DNA of 64,000 nucleotides, taken from Acanthosepion pharaonis (taxonomy: Eukaryota > Mollusca > Cephalopoda > Sepiida > Sepiidae). The translations under genes were made by a program, and so were the position numbers. Shown in pieces: positions 20,401 through 30,909 of this stretch (position 1 is its first letter; each line of letters starts with the position of its first letter). Under the pieces are notes generated by a model. That model did not search any database. It worked only from the letters and a program-made list of their open reading frames with translations, and was not told the DNA's origin. Location: assembly GCA_903632075.3 (NCBI GenBank), contig CAHIKZ030001813.1, positions 4,993,501 through 5,057,500 of the forward strand. The letters run 5' to 3'.

Positions 20401-20700
20401 GTCCTCAAGGACACATGGCACAGTGGATAAAGGCGTTGGTCAGATCCAGTGACAAGACCTAAAGAGTGTGAGTTCAATACCCGAACTGGAGAACTTCCAG
20501 AGGGAAAATTAACAGGAGATAACTGATATTTTGACATCCATCAAACATGGCACGTGGAACTAGTGAGCGAAATAAAGGGTTCAGTTCGACATTCCAACCA
20601 CCTGAAGAAGGCTGGAGCGTTGTGATAATTATGGCGACAAAGATAAAAGACAATAGTCCGAATAATGTAAATAATGTACATAATACCTCATCTCAGAAAT
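20401..20700 (+). repeat. tRNA-headed SINE with hammerhead-like tail, copy 3
   Basis: The head carries ACATGGCACAGTGGATAAAG (A box region) and GTGAGTTCAATACCCG (B box region), the spacing expected of a tRNA-derived pol III promoter. The body contains TTAACAGGAGATAACTGATA and TGGCACGTGGAACTAG. The tail CTGAAGAAGGCTGGAGCG (20602) lacks the loop and GAAA box by deletion, then resumes TTGTGATAATTATGGCGACA and AATAGTCCGAATAATGTA. With copy 2 it forms an outward-facing inverted pair about 150 bases apart. Confidence 0.8.
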
Positions 20701-21410
20701 ATAGACAGACAAATAAAGAATATTTGAAAACTTAATATGGATGTAAGTCGAAACCAATATGACAGAACAAATTATGTTAATTTGTCGAAATATTTACTTG
20801 ATAAAGATAAAATGATATTAGTAGGGAAGTTGTTCCTTCTTTCATTCTAATCTCTACGAAAATAGCCAAATACACAACAGAAGAATATCGATCTTACTCT
20901 TCTATTTCAGGAAAGGGGGACATAAAAACAACGTTCTTTAGGAACGTCCGGATTTACGCTTTTATGCAACTCTTTCACCTTTTGGCTTCAGTTTCCCGTC
21001 AGACGACAAAAGACGACCATAGAGGCATCGAACCCAGCTGCCTGGCGAAGTATCTTCTTCCATGTCTTTGTCATTAACCAATTGTAGTCCATTCGAAATA
21101 GAGATTTTTTCGATCATCTATATTCTACAATACAGCAAATATTCTTTTCAACCTATCCCTACGTGTCCTTGTGGTCTTTCATAAGAAAGGAAGCCAGCGC
21201 TGCCTTAAGTACGAAAATATTCCATGCATCTCCTTAAGAGCCTCTTCTAGCTTTTCCTCAAATATTATCTGCCTGGCTTCTCAATATTGGCTGTATCGAT
21301 TGCAACAACCGATTACGAATCATATAATACTAGCTGTCAAATATCCTTGTCATCTATTTTAACCATTTGTATTATCAATATTCGCTAATAACCGGTAATC
21401 AAACTCACAC
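20701..21410. other. No recognised feature
   Basis: AT-rich sequence. A 63-codon ORF at 21171 has no family signature. Confidence 0.35.
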
Positions 21411-21866
21411 TTGATCTCAAGGTGGAACTCGTACAAACGTCCCATCGCTAAAGATGTAAGAAAGATAGTCGGCTCCCTATGTAGCTCCAATAAGTACCTG
21501 ACTCCGTATGCCATCCTCTACCTTTATAAGAGCCAGATCAGGCCTACTGTTTTCATATTTTTTCCGGGATCTAGCCAGTCCTCACTCTCCAGTCTCGATA
21601 AAGTCCAAAAAACTCTCCGAGTCCTTGAGGGTGACAAATTATTTTCCACCCTCCTACCTATCACAGGCTAGATGTGACAAGCTTCTCAGTGCTTTATCGC
21701 TACTTCCATGGAAAGTGCTCGGACGAACTACTAGGATCCGACATGCTACACGCAGTTTAGCAAACCACACACATTCCCTCCGTGTTCCATGGAGAGAAAT
21801 ACTGGTTGAGATGGATAAATTGTCATCTAGTTTACGCAAAACTGAAAATAAAACTGACAACATATT
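21411..21866 (+). mobile_element. LINE fragment (family B), reverse-transcriptase C-terminal part
   Basis: Two frames together encode VGSLCSSNKYLTPYAILYLY, KSQIRPTVFIFF, SLDKVQKTLRVLEGDKLFST and a following HGKCSDEL-like stretch in another frame. It matches the family A LINE protein region at 59.3-59.6 kb in order. At about 21866 the LINE stops and a mariner fragment starts. Confidence 0.75.
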
Positions 21867-21867
21867 T

Positions 21868-22630
21868 TAACTGATATATTTACCAAAACCACACAGAAAT
21901 ATCTTAAAACACTAGAGAGTAAATTTATTCAATAAAATCACCATTGGCTTCAACCACGGCTTCTAGATGACTTCTGAAACTCATGCAAATCATGTGGACG
22001 GTCTCCTTTACGTAAGTAAATGCTGCCATAATCCTTGCCTTCAATTCATCTTTAGTGTTACAAGGAGTTTTGTTGGTCTATCGCTAAATTGCGCCCCACG
22101 TATAATAATCAAGGAGTTGCAGTCTGGGGAGTTAGGTGGCTAGATGTAAGGGGTGATGTGGTCACATAATTTATCTGACAGCTATGACTGGGTTCTTTTG
22201 CTTGTTTGCCATGGTGCAAAGCCCCGTCGCCAGACATAGAGTCTTCCAGCTACCACCCCCTTGACCCAGAGCAGCACTACCTCCTCAAAGCACTTGGTGT
22301 AGGCTTCCGGGTTGTTGAGGCCCTGTGAGAAGATGAACGGAGGCATAACGTCGCTATCACTAATAATCACTCGTAATCACCATTCAACTCTTTCCGAATC
22401 TGCTGTACACTCGTCAGATTGACACCCAAACACTCAGAAATGTTCGTATTGGAAGATCCGGCGCTAATACCAAGCAGGACAGCATGTCGTTCCCATTTTT
22501 TAATGCCGAGTGAATTGCGTCATGGTGCTCTTTTTCTCACAGACGGTGTCCAACTGACCCTATTATACTGTGCACTCGACAAAATCAAAAACAATCAACG
22601 CTCACGCGCAAAATTAAATATAAAATTGTT
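21868..22630 (-). mobile_element. Mariner/Tc1-superfamily transposon remnant
   Basis: Minus strand, compared with the copy at 37518-38301: the 5' part (22600-22400) encodes an N-terminal helix-turn-helix region. Then 22370-22182 encodes SDSDVMPPFIFSQGL, CFEEVVLLWVKGVVAGRLYV and WRRGFAPWQTSKRTQS, the middle of the catalytic domain. In the family the second acidic residue falls in a QQDSAPCHTS segment; here that Asp position reads Gly within RRGFAPWQTS, so the catalytic site is lost. Terminal repeats are missing at both ends. It abuts a LINE on the left. Confidence 0.85.
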
Positions 22631-22920
22631 GTTCATGATGACGGTCGTCTTCGGGTATAGAATCCAGAGGTTAGCAGTGAATATTTCGAAGACAGTAGGA
22701 AAGCGTTGTTCAGGTTAGCAGTGGATATTTTGGTAAAAGTAACAGAGCGTAGTTCGTCCTTCTGTTTCTCTTCGCCTGACAAGCTGGACTGGACATTCCG
22801 GTAGAGTGAACAAAATGGCCGCATTTATACACGACGGATTGAATGTTCTACGTCTTCTGATTGGTTAACCTTCTATTGGTGGACTATAAAGTGAGTCAAG
22901 TCATTTGGGCTAACTCACTA
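22631..22920 (+). promoter_or_regulatory. Promoter-like cluster, origin unknown
   Basis: Two inverted CCAAT motifs (TGATTGGTTAACC, CTATTGGTGG) precede a TATA-like ACTATAAAGTG within 40 bases (22858-22895). Upstream, GGTTAGCAGTG(A/G)ATATTT occurs twice, 45 bases apart. This could be part of an LTR. No transcribed gene follows, so it is recorded as a motif cluster only. Confidence 0.25.
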
Positions 22921-22984
22921 GTATATATATATACACAAAAAACTGCAACAAAAATGGCGAAAATTTACATCTCACGCTGCAAGT

Positions 22985-23170
22985 TCCACTCGAACAGCTT
23001 CTTCCCGCGAACAACTTTTCTGTGAAACAAACCCTCAAGAGGATGTTTCCCCGATCACTATAATTTTAACCTTTTCAAGTCTTTTTATCTCATATCCATA
23101 TAAACTGCCTCTTAATGTAACCCTCTATATCGAGAGGCCTTGTAAAGGGTCAACTTTACTCTAAACAATG
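22985..23170 (+). mobile_element. LINE 3' end fragment (family B)
   Basis: The sequence AACAGCTTCTTCCCGCGAAC, GAGGATGTTTCCCCGATCAC, and CCATATAAACTGCCTCTTAA matches 42660-42870 block for block. It is the last part of the ORF and the 3' UTR of the family B LINE. Confidence 0.7.
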
Positions 23171-23324
23171 TGTCATCCTACGACTATTGTTATTGCTTGC
23201 TAGTTGTATTAGCACTTTTACTAGTCTGAAATCTAAATATATTACCGTCTGGAAACTTGGGCCTGAATCATTTTTACATCAGTAGATATAACTGGGAAGT
23301 TGTATCTCTCCAGATTCTCATTGA

Positions 23325-23610
23325 TTTGTTTTGAAATTCAGTTCTTTTATCGCACTTCTCGCTTGTGGAACTCTCTTTCGGTTTCTTGCTTCTCAGCCAA
23401 CTTTGATCCTCAAAAATATAAATGTAATATCAATCGCTATCTCCTGTCTTCTTAATTATTGTTCTTTTATTATTCTTCCACCTTAATAGTATTCTTCGTT
23501 GGTTTATTTTTGTTCTTTTATCTTATACTCTCTAACGCTCAGTAACCCCTTTAGTTTTATTGTCCTTATTGCCTGATATGGGATGAAATGATTTAAAAAC
23601 TGTTCATAAA
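23325..23610 (+). mobile_element. LINE 3' end fragment (family A)
   Basis: The blocks TTCTCGCTTGTGGAACTCTC, CTTGCTTCTCAGCCAACTTT, AATCGCTATCTCCTGTCTTC and CAGTAACCCCTTTAG, then TTGCCTGATATGGGATGAAA, match the ends of the copies at 51.1 and 59.9 kb. It is 5'-truncated. Confidence 0.7.
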
Positions 23611-23739
23611 TCCCAAACTATCAGTCAAAAGTAAGAACAGCGCATAAATCATGCGCAAAACGTTGAGACCGTCGAAAAAGGCGCAATGACGTCACGCCGA
23701 TCAATATAGTTATTCAATACATACACTAAATTATTGATT

Positions 23740-24090
23740 TGGTTAATTTTTTTAATGGCATATCAACTCTTTATGGGCCATTTAATGTAGAAATTTTATT
23801 TTCTTGTGGGATTTTGTATTTATTTTTTTCAAAAAATATATTGCTGGTATTTTTTTCCAATAATGTATTGCTTATAATTTTATATTTTTACTATGAAAAT
23901 GTATCGTTCGTAATTTTTTCTAATGTATTTTTATATTTTCATCTTTTGGGTGTTCACTATTTGCTCATAGCTGGGGCCCTAACAGGTGCTACCACCCTGG
24001 GATCTGAGAACAACAGCAATTAAGAGGTTGATCTACGCTTCTCAAAACCTCCTGATGCCGGATGAAATTTATCGTCATACCCAGGACAAA
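23740..24090 (+). repeat. Dispersed repeat family X, copy 2
   Basis: The T-rich first half repeats an AATGTATTGCTTATAATTTT-like motif several times. The second half has TTTGCTCATAGCTGGGGCCC, CAACAGCAATTAAG, CTGATGCCGGATGAAATTTA and CGTCATACCCAGGAC. The ORFs inside are low-complexity artefacts. Confidence 0.65.
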
Positions 24091-25506
24091 AGCCTAAATG
24101 AAATGAAACTCATTAACTTTTCTGGCAACATCCAGCTACACAGACTGTCCGTTAGTTCCGCAAAAAGAAGAGCGCACGTCGTAGACAAAGAATGGTTTAT
24201 TAATTAAATCACGCCCAAGGAACGGCTAACAGAATTTGCCGAGAAAAGGTGGAATGGCCAGTGGTAGTTAGATGCGTATCGTATATTAAACACAGCCTTC
24301 ACACCTGGGTTGACGCAGGATACATTTCATGCAGTATGGTATTTTTCTGCTGGACGACTTTGAAGTAGGGTGAAAAATTGATTAAAGTAACGAATGAGGT
24401 ATAAGCGCTGTGTGGAAGTAGTGATAATGGCGGTGTTGATGACACAGCTATTTGTTGTGGTAATGAGTCATCGTCAGAGGTGTGACCTGATGGTGGACTT
24501 TGATTGGATTGCTCATCCTGAGATGAGATGTGGCTTTTACTTCATTAGTTACCGTGCGTATATTATTCTAAGTGGATTTTTCAGTCGGAAGAATCAAATG
24601 CACGAGACAATCGCTTGCGCTGATATTGTTCGAAATTGTCCCATTGTTCTTTGCTTTTTCAGTTTTCGCTAATTTGGATAACAAGAACAAATGGCGAGTG
24701 TAAATTCTTAAAACCAAGGCGGCCGTAGTTGGAATCATAGAATCATTTTGAAATTTACGATGTTTTCCTTAGATACACAGTATTTGCTTTGCTACATACA
24801 GTTTGGAATTCCGAGTTGATCAACAATCTGAACAAGGCCAGCACTCTCAAACTCTCAGTGACGGTGACTTGTGACTCCATGGTAGCACTTGATAAACTTG
24901 TTTTCCTGAAAAGTGGTATTAAGAGAGGGATTTTATAAGTTTAATTTTTTTTTTATAATTTGATCTTTTATAGATTCAAGATATCTGCCATCAGGATATT
25001 TGTCATCACTGCTTTCGTTTTAATGACATATCATAGTTTCTACTTTTTAAGGGTTTAAGTAATATGAAATGTTTAATAGCTGCATATATGTTATGAAGAT
25101 AAGTAACTTAAGAAGAACACCCCCATCAATAATAGAAAGAGCACTAACAGTTACTGGACTTGAAAAACCTTTTTCTTGAATCTAAAAATCATATTTAATT
25201 TCAACCGGAATAACACTGTCTGATTGTCCAGTAAATGGCGTATGTTACCATATAAAGAAACGGTTAATATTGCCACTATTATTACCATGTGTACTCCATT
25301 TCTTTCGTAAGGAATCAATTTTAGTAAAACCATTGCAATCCGTTATTACACTAGGAAAAAAAACCTGATCCCTCATGTAATTCTTAAAGTTTGTTGTTGA
25401 ATTCAAAAAAAAAAAAAATCAACGATGCGGCTATATTGGTGATACAAGACAATTTACCAGAGGGCTTAATATCATATTTACCGTGTGGAAAAGCTGTATA
25501 TATATA
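24091..25506. other. No recognised feature apart from a short repeat
   Basis: A 92-codon ORF (24394-24672) and smaller ones have no family signature. 24815-24890 is the partner of the short repeat at 18600-18690. Otherwise AT-rich. Confidence 0.4.
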
Positions 25507-25844
25507 TGTTGTGGATTCCGGGATGAAATCCGTTCTCAAATGAATGACAAACGCAGGAATGAAATATAGCAAAGAATACAATTATGACGTAATAATACAA
25601 TTGGTAATACAGTTAGTAGATCCAGAAATGCCGTTAGTAGCAATAATAATATATACACAGTCTGGGAAATTCAGTATCGAAGTATGACTTCCTTCTGAGT
25701 CTACGTGCTCGCAACTGTGACTCCTACAAAGCGGTTACCTCACACTCTCACTCTCTCACTCTCTGACTTTCGACTTCCGGGTATTCACCGGTAGTAGTAC
25801 AAATACACACTGGGCGAGTCCACTTGTATGAAAAAGGGTGGACC

Positions 25845-25848
<4 letters not shown>
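25507..25848 (-). mobile_element. Solo LTR-like sequence, second copy (truncated)
   Basis: On the minus strand this aligns along its length with the TSD-bounded LTR at 50263-50646: GGGGTCCACCC near the start, GAATACCCGG, GTGTGAGGTAACCGCTTTGT, AGGAGTCACAGTTGC, TCAGAAGGAAGTC, and GGAATCCACAACA at the end. The 5' TGTTAT end is replaced by a (TA)n tract. Confidence 0.85.

Positions 25849-25910
<62 letters not shown>
25849..25910. repeat. (TA)n microsatellite
   Basis: A TA dinucleotide tract that interrupts the LTR start. Confidence 0.98.
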
Positions 25911-25912
<2 letters not shown>

Positions 25913-26034
25913 TTAAAAGAGTGCCAAGTAGACGTAATAATATTTATTCAAATTTATAACATATACATGTTATAGGATCACTACAAAAGTTTCAATTTTG
26001 TTTCAACACTGCTGGTGTCTTATTTGCAGACTTT

Positions 26035-26415
26035 CTAAAATATACAAAAGTTCATATAAACATATTTCCATAATTCTTTCGTTTTTGAGTTATTAAGTTT
26101 AAAGAATAACGGTAGATGGCGGTGTGTTTGCCGTGCAGACGAACATCTGTGTACATTCTAAAATATACAAAAGTTCATATAAACATATTTCCATAATTCT
26201 TTCGTTTTTGAGTTATTAAGTTTAAAGAATATTTACGGTAGATGGCGGTGTGTTGCCGTGCAGACGAGGTTACATCTGTGTACATTCTAAAATATACAAA
26301 AGTTCATATAAACATATTTCCATAATTCTTTCGTTTTTGAGTTATTAAGTTTAAAGAATATTTACGGTAGATGGCGGTGTGTTGCCGTGCAGACGAGGTT
26401 ACATCTGTGTACATT
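26035..26415 (+). repeat. Three tandem units of about 129 bp, mariner subterminal sequence
   Basis: Units begin CTAAAATATACAAAAGTTCA at 26035, 26158 and 26287 (lengths 123, 129, 129). Units 2 and 3 are almost identical, and unit 1 differs by small indels. Each contains TTGAGTTATTAAGTTTAAAG and GTAGATGGCGGTGTGT. The array lies immediately upstream of the transposase-like ORF at 26484, so it is likely an amplified terminal or 5' untranslated part of that element. Confidence 0.93.
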
Positions 26416-26483
26416 TGTGGCTTAACTGTCTTCAAAGTTTAACGTATGTAGTAGTGAGTTAACTGAAAGGGTTCCATTTAACA

Positions 26484-26825
26484 ATGGCAGGATATTCATT
26501 TCGTGATCAGGTAGATATGATTTTTACATACGGACGCGCAAATGCTAATGAACGCGAGGCTGCACGGCTGTATCAGTTTGCGTTTCCAGACAGAAGACAG
26601 CCATGTCATCCAGCCTTTGCTGCAGTTTATCGTCGTGTTGCTGAGATAGATTCTGTAGCACCACAAACTATGGATCAAGGAAGACTGAGATCCACTCTTA
26701 CACTACGAAGAACACATTCTACAAGCTGGCGAAGACGACCCAGGTATCATCATACGTCAAGTAGCCTTAACATATCCTCGCTTTGCCGTGAGGAACACGC
26801 CCCATATTTTGTAAAAGTATTTTAG
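26484..26825 (+). pseudogene. Mariner-type transposase N-terminal domain (DUF4817-like)
   Basis: The ORF begins MAGYSFRDQVDMIFTYGRAN and continues NEREAARLYQFAFPDRRQPC and HPAFAAVYRRVAEIDSV. This is the N-terminal DUF4817 helix-turn-helix found in certain mariner-like and related transposases, which binds the terminal repeats. After about residue 60 the frame drifts and no DDE catalytic part follows, although 26690-26760 still resembles the next stretch in a shifted frame. A shorter relative is at 47258-47385. Confidence 0.8.
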
Positions 26826-27152
26826 ATACACCCTTTATATATATCAACTATCAGTATTATTTAGATGTTTAATATTTTACCTTTGTGTTTTGGCCAATAA
26901 ATAGATTTAACTCCATATTGTTCACTACCAAATTTACTTAGCTGAGGTTTAGCTCAAGGCCACAGGTGTGTGGATCAGACTCACTACTAAATATTAAGGA
27001 GCAAGTTAACTAGTTAACGTATATTCGTTCTGACTAAGGCCATAAGTACAGAGTACCCAATAAGGATCAATCTTGCCTTTCACAAGGCTAGAAATATGAG
27101 GTGCTCAATTTAGATCAGGCCCACAATATATGTTCTAAATGTTTACTCCACA
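26826..27152. other. Unassigned sequence next to the inverted repeat
   Basis: It contains worn internal repeats (AAGGCCACAGG, AAGGCCATAAG, TCAGACTCACTACTAAATA), possibly a degenerate tRNA-related SINE. I could not confirm A and B boxes. Confidence 0.3.
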
Positions 27153-27501
27153 TGAAATACGGTCATATACTAGGTTTACACAAAGACACAAGTACGTGTA
27201 GATAGAATTAAACCAATTATTAGTAAGTGTCAACTAGACTCGTTGAAAATAATTACCCATACTAATGCACCCATGATGTTAGTATAACTTAATTTTACCA
27301 CAAGACCACGATCATGAGGCAACTATAGAGAATAGACCTCACTATACTCCATAGTAATGGTCAACCAGACTAACCCGCTAAATAGTATTGTTCACCGAGA
27401 CGCGCTTCGCTCGTTACCAAAATCTGAAGATTTTGTCACTCAAATTCCGTTGCTCAGATATAAAAGCGCGCACTCTGAACTATACAGTAACATGACACCT
27501 T
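27153..27501 (+). repeat. Left arm of a 0.35-kb inverted repeat
   Basis: The arm runs from ATGAAATACGGTCATATACT to CAGTAACATGACACCTT. It is the reverse complement of 28803-29149 with only scattered differences (for example GACGCGCTTCGCTC against GCGCGCTCGCTC). The arms face each other around 1.3 kb of unrelated AT-rich sequence. No ORF lies in the arm. Confidence 0.93.
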
Positions 27502-28747
27502 GAATTGTGGGCAGTATTGTACAGGTGTGCGGATTTACGATACTAAAAATACAATATCACATTTTGTTTTTGCGAGGGAGAAAATAAGTACTATTTTTTG
27601 CAGTAGCGAATTATATAGAATAGAATAGATAGAAAGATTTTGGTAACTACAAACCACCAAGCTTATATAATTTTTCGAACCAAAACATAATAACTAATAT
27701 GCAAATTAGAGTCGTATTAACTATGCTGTTTTTTTTTGTAATATGATTACGAAATGAATCGATAATCTACGCATTGTGGACATGTTTATACATTTTTAAG
27801 GGTAAACTTCATCTCTTGTCGATGTATAATTTGACTCTTTAAAAGCCGTGTGCTTTTTATCTTGGCATTCACTATTGATTACAAGGGCGACATATTATTC
27901 GCTCATCCAACTTCTCAATCCCAATGCAGAATTTCTAAATTATACAATAACATATTTCAACTTCAACAATACTTCACTTGATCTCTTTCCTACAAAACTT
28001 AATTAAGATCTAGTTTATTTAGTTTAGTTTTACTTATTTGGTTTTAGCATATACAATTGCTGAATGGAAAGAAAGTTTTTCTAACATTTTTCATTATTTT
28101 CTGTAAATATTTAAATATTGGGCAGATAGATGTTCCTTATTTAGGTCCAAGGCGTGTTGTTGATCGGTTAACGATGTTTATTCGTTATGACATATTTCAA
28201 ATTATTTATTTTGCTAATGCCTCAGCGGTGACATTTTCTTAATGATCTCATGTAATATTGCCTCGTTTCTTTCATCCGAAGCAATCTATCTTAAATCATT
28301 ATATTACTGAAAACTGTGCTAAATGTCAAAACAAATTCTTTACTAATTTCAGCTGGAGATTTAAATCTATTAAATATTCCATCTTATGCTATTTGATTTC
28401 TTTTAACGAAAATGACTGTGTATGAATGGGCATCTTAGAAAGCAGGTGGACGGTAATGACTTAAATTGTATTGGGATTGACAAAGAAAAAATGATGGACA
28501 ATAAGAGGTCAAGAAAAGTAAAGGAAATTGTTGTAAATTAAATGAAATCACTGAGAGGTTAGAGTTTGTTTTTAAATTCTTACAAGATAATTTAATTAGA
28601 AACGTTTTAGGAAAGGATTCAATTTTACACATTGCACAAAGAAGAATTTTGGGGTTTCGCTTGGACAAAAATAGGAAAATAGATTCTGGATGCTTCTTTT
28701 CGGGCACACAACTACAGAAAATATGTAGCTTAGAAAGAAACCTTATA

Positions 28748-28802
<55 letters not shown>
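27502..28802. other. Spacer between inverted-repeat arms
   Basis: AT-rich. The right end is a (TA)n tract (28752-28802) touching the right arm. ORF 28057-28242 and ORF 28435-28812 (low complexity) show no family signature. Confidence 0.5.
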
Positions 28803-28807
<5 letters not shown>

Positions 28808-29149
28808 GTCATGTTACTGTATAGTTCATAGTGCGCTTTTATATCTGGGCAACGGAATTTGAGTCACAAAATCTTCAGATTTTGGTAACGAGCGAGCGCG
28901 CCTCGGTGAACAATACTATTTAGTGGGTTAGTCTGGTTGACCATTACTATGGAGTATAGTGAGTTCCATTCTCTATAGTTGCCTCATGATCGTGGTCTTG
29001 TGGTAAAATTAAGTTATACTAACATCATGGGTACATTAGTATGCGTAATTATTTTCAACGAATCTAGTTGACACTTACTAATAATTGGTTTAGTTCTATC
29101 TACACGTACTTGTGTCTTTGTGTAAACCTAGTATATGACCGTATTTCAT
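28803..29149 (-). repeat. Right arm of the 0.35-kb inverted repeat
   Basis: Begins AAGGTGTCATGTTACTGTAT and ends ACCGTATTTCAT. It pairs with 27153-27501. The arms' outer ends have no obvious target duplication. They could be two solitary terminal repeats of a retroelement inserted in opposite orientation. Confidence 0.93.
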
Positions 29150-29502
29150 CTCTCACGTATATATATCATATATCAAACACATATATATGTGTGTATATAT
29201 ATATATACATGTGTGTGTGCATGTGTCAGTTTGTGTGTGAAATGAAAACCAGTACACAAAAGACCTACCTGAACTAAACAAGGTTGTGTCTTCTGTTTCT
29301 GTATTAGTTTCTGTATTAGTCAGTTGTTATTAGTTCACATAGGTTTCCTAGTTGTTTCTTTTTCCTTTTATATGATTTGTTTTCGTCTTCTTTATTTTGA
29401 TAAACTCTCTCTCTCACACACACACACACATATATACACACATACACACAGACCCATATAATTATGACCATGGAATATTAGTGTTTAAGCCTTTTTTTTA
29501 TA

Positions 29503-29543
<41 letters not shown>
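29150..29543. repeat. Simple-sequence rich stretch: (TG/TA), (CA)n, (TA)n
   Basis: TATATGTG runs near 29160-29220, CT/CA tract 29406-29455, and (TA)n 29507-29543. No gene. Confidence 0.85.
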
Positions 29544-29547
<4 letters not shown>

Positions 29548-29584
29548 ATATTTAGGCAGCAATCCTTCCTTTATGCATGTTTCA

Positions 29585-29971
29585 TTAAAAACGACAGACA
29601 AGGTACTACGGTTGAGCTTTTTATTTAATTTTATTGTGTTTTTTTTGGACAAATTGTGGAACTGTTGTTCATAGTTAATATTGTTAATGCCATTATCAAG
29701 GATGATTCGGAAACTAAAACAGTGTGTTCCACACAGTGATGTTTTACAGAAACACACACACTTTGTACTAAGTTAATATTGATAATTGAATCATCCTTGA
29801 TAATGGCTAAAGGTATAGCCGAAACTCTACGCTCGGAAATACAGTATCGGACAGTTCTCGGAAATACATTCGGACACACACCTTTGTCCAGAAAAGAAAA
29901 GCTCTTGTCAGAACACAAGAAAAATTAAATAAAAAAAGCTCAACCGTAGTACCTTGTCTGTCGTTTTTAAT
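29585..29971. repeat. PLE-like inverted repeat with hammerhead-like core
   Basis: Outer arms: ACGACAGACAAGGTACTACG (29590 on) against its complement ending at 29971. An inner pair, GCCATTATCAAGGATGATTC against GAATCATCCTTGATAATGGC, is nested inside. On the plus strand 29795-29825 reads CCTTGATAATGGCTAAAGGT, ATAGCCGAAAC, a GGCT/AGCC hairpin followed by GAAAC, with the CTGANGA box changed to TTGATAA. The unit is bounded by (TA)n at 29507-29543 and 29974-30050. The same text AGGCAGCAATCCTTC plus GACAGACAAGG occurs at 56.3 kb. Confidence 0.75.

Positions 29972-29973
<2 letters not shown>

Positions 29974-30050
<77 letters not shown>
29974..30050. repeat. (TA)n microsatellite
   Basis: A pure TA dinucleotide tract. 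Confidence 0.98.
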
Positions 30051-30052
<2 letters not shown>

Positions 30053-30354
30053 TGCTGAGACTGTAGAAAAACAGAAAATAAAAGATCACTGTAATTACTG
30101 AAAGTTTATCTTTTATTTCAAGAAAACACAAAAAAATATACCATTTTAAGCTATTTTTTTTAACAAAGGCAGGTTGAAAAAACCTTTGCATGTAGTTTAT
30201 ATATATTAAAACTGTTTCTGTCTGATGTAAAAGAGTCGACGTACACAAGAATGTGTTTTTATTTCTTTACCTATTTTGTGTTTTTTCCTGATCCTATGCG
30301 CTGCTTTGAGGTGGCCCTTTTGTTTGCAACTTTGTTATATATATATATATATAT

Positions 30355-30545
30355 AATTACGTATTTGGGCAGCAATATTTCTTGTATACAAGTTTCGCAA
30401 TTTTCATTAAAATACTTTCGAGTCCCCGAATCAATTTCGTGGTAGGCGTAGAAAATTGATTAACAAAAATACCAATTTTTTTTTTTCAAATAAATTTATT
30501 TTCCTAAGTACTTTCAGTCTCATCTGAGACCATCTTCAGTATGTG
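30355..30545 (-). repeat. PLE-like terminal sequence with hammerhead-like core
   Basis: Minus strand 30539-30511 reads CTGAAGA, T, GGTCTC, AGAT, GAGACT, GAAAG: both core boxes and a six-pair helix II with one wobble. The left part (GGCAGCAATATTTCTTG) resembles the flank of the inverted repeats at 29.56 and 56.3 kb. No ORF. Confidence 0.6.
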
Positions 30546-30909
30546 TATGTGTATACGTATTTCTGCAAATTAAAAACATTTTTACTGTTCAGTTTACTGC
30601 GCTTTTTTATCGTTAAAAAAATCGTGAATTTGAAATTGGTATAGAACAATAAAAAACGGCAGAAATAAAAAATATTTTGTAAACTTATTTTATTTGCTCA
30701 TTTTAGCTAGGTCCACTTTCAACCCTCCATTATAGAGCTAATTCAGTCGTTTCTGCTAAAGTCTCAACAAGAAAAAAATGTCCAGGAAGCAATGTGAGAT
30801 TCATTCGAAGCTGATCAGACTACAGTTCATAAAAAAATAATATAGTTTCTGTTTTTGTACAAGGTCTGTGATCTCTTATTTACTTTGTCAATAATCTAAC
30901 TATTCCTTA
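30546..30909. other. No recognised feature
   Basis: AT-rich sequence. Confidence 0.4.

Noticed and set aside
22631..22920. A true host-gene promoter from CCAAT and TATA-like motifs
   Set aside because: No coding sequence follows and such short motifs are common in AT-rich DNA. It was kept only as a low-confidence motif cluster.
24394..24672. 92-codon ORF as a host gene
   Set aside because: It has no family signature, no splice-site context that I could recognise and no similarity elsewhere. It is as likely as chance in 64 kb.
27400..27440. A further hammerhead core (CTGAAGA at about 27423) in the 0.35-kb inverted repeat
   Set aside because: There is a CTGAAGATTTTG string but no matching helix II and GAAA box at the right distance.
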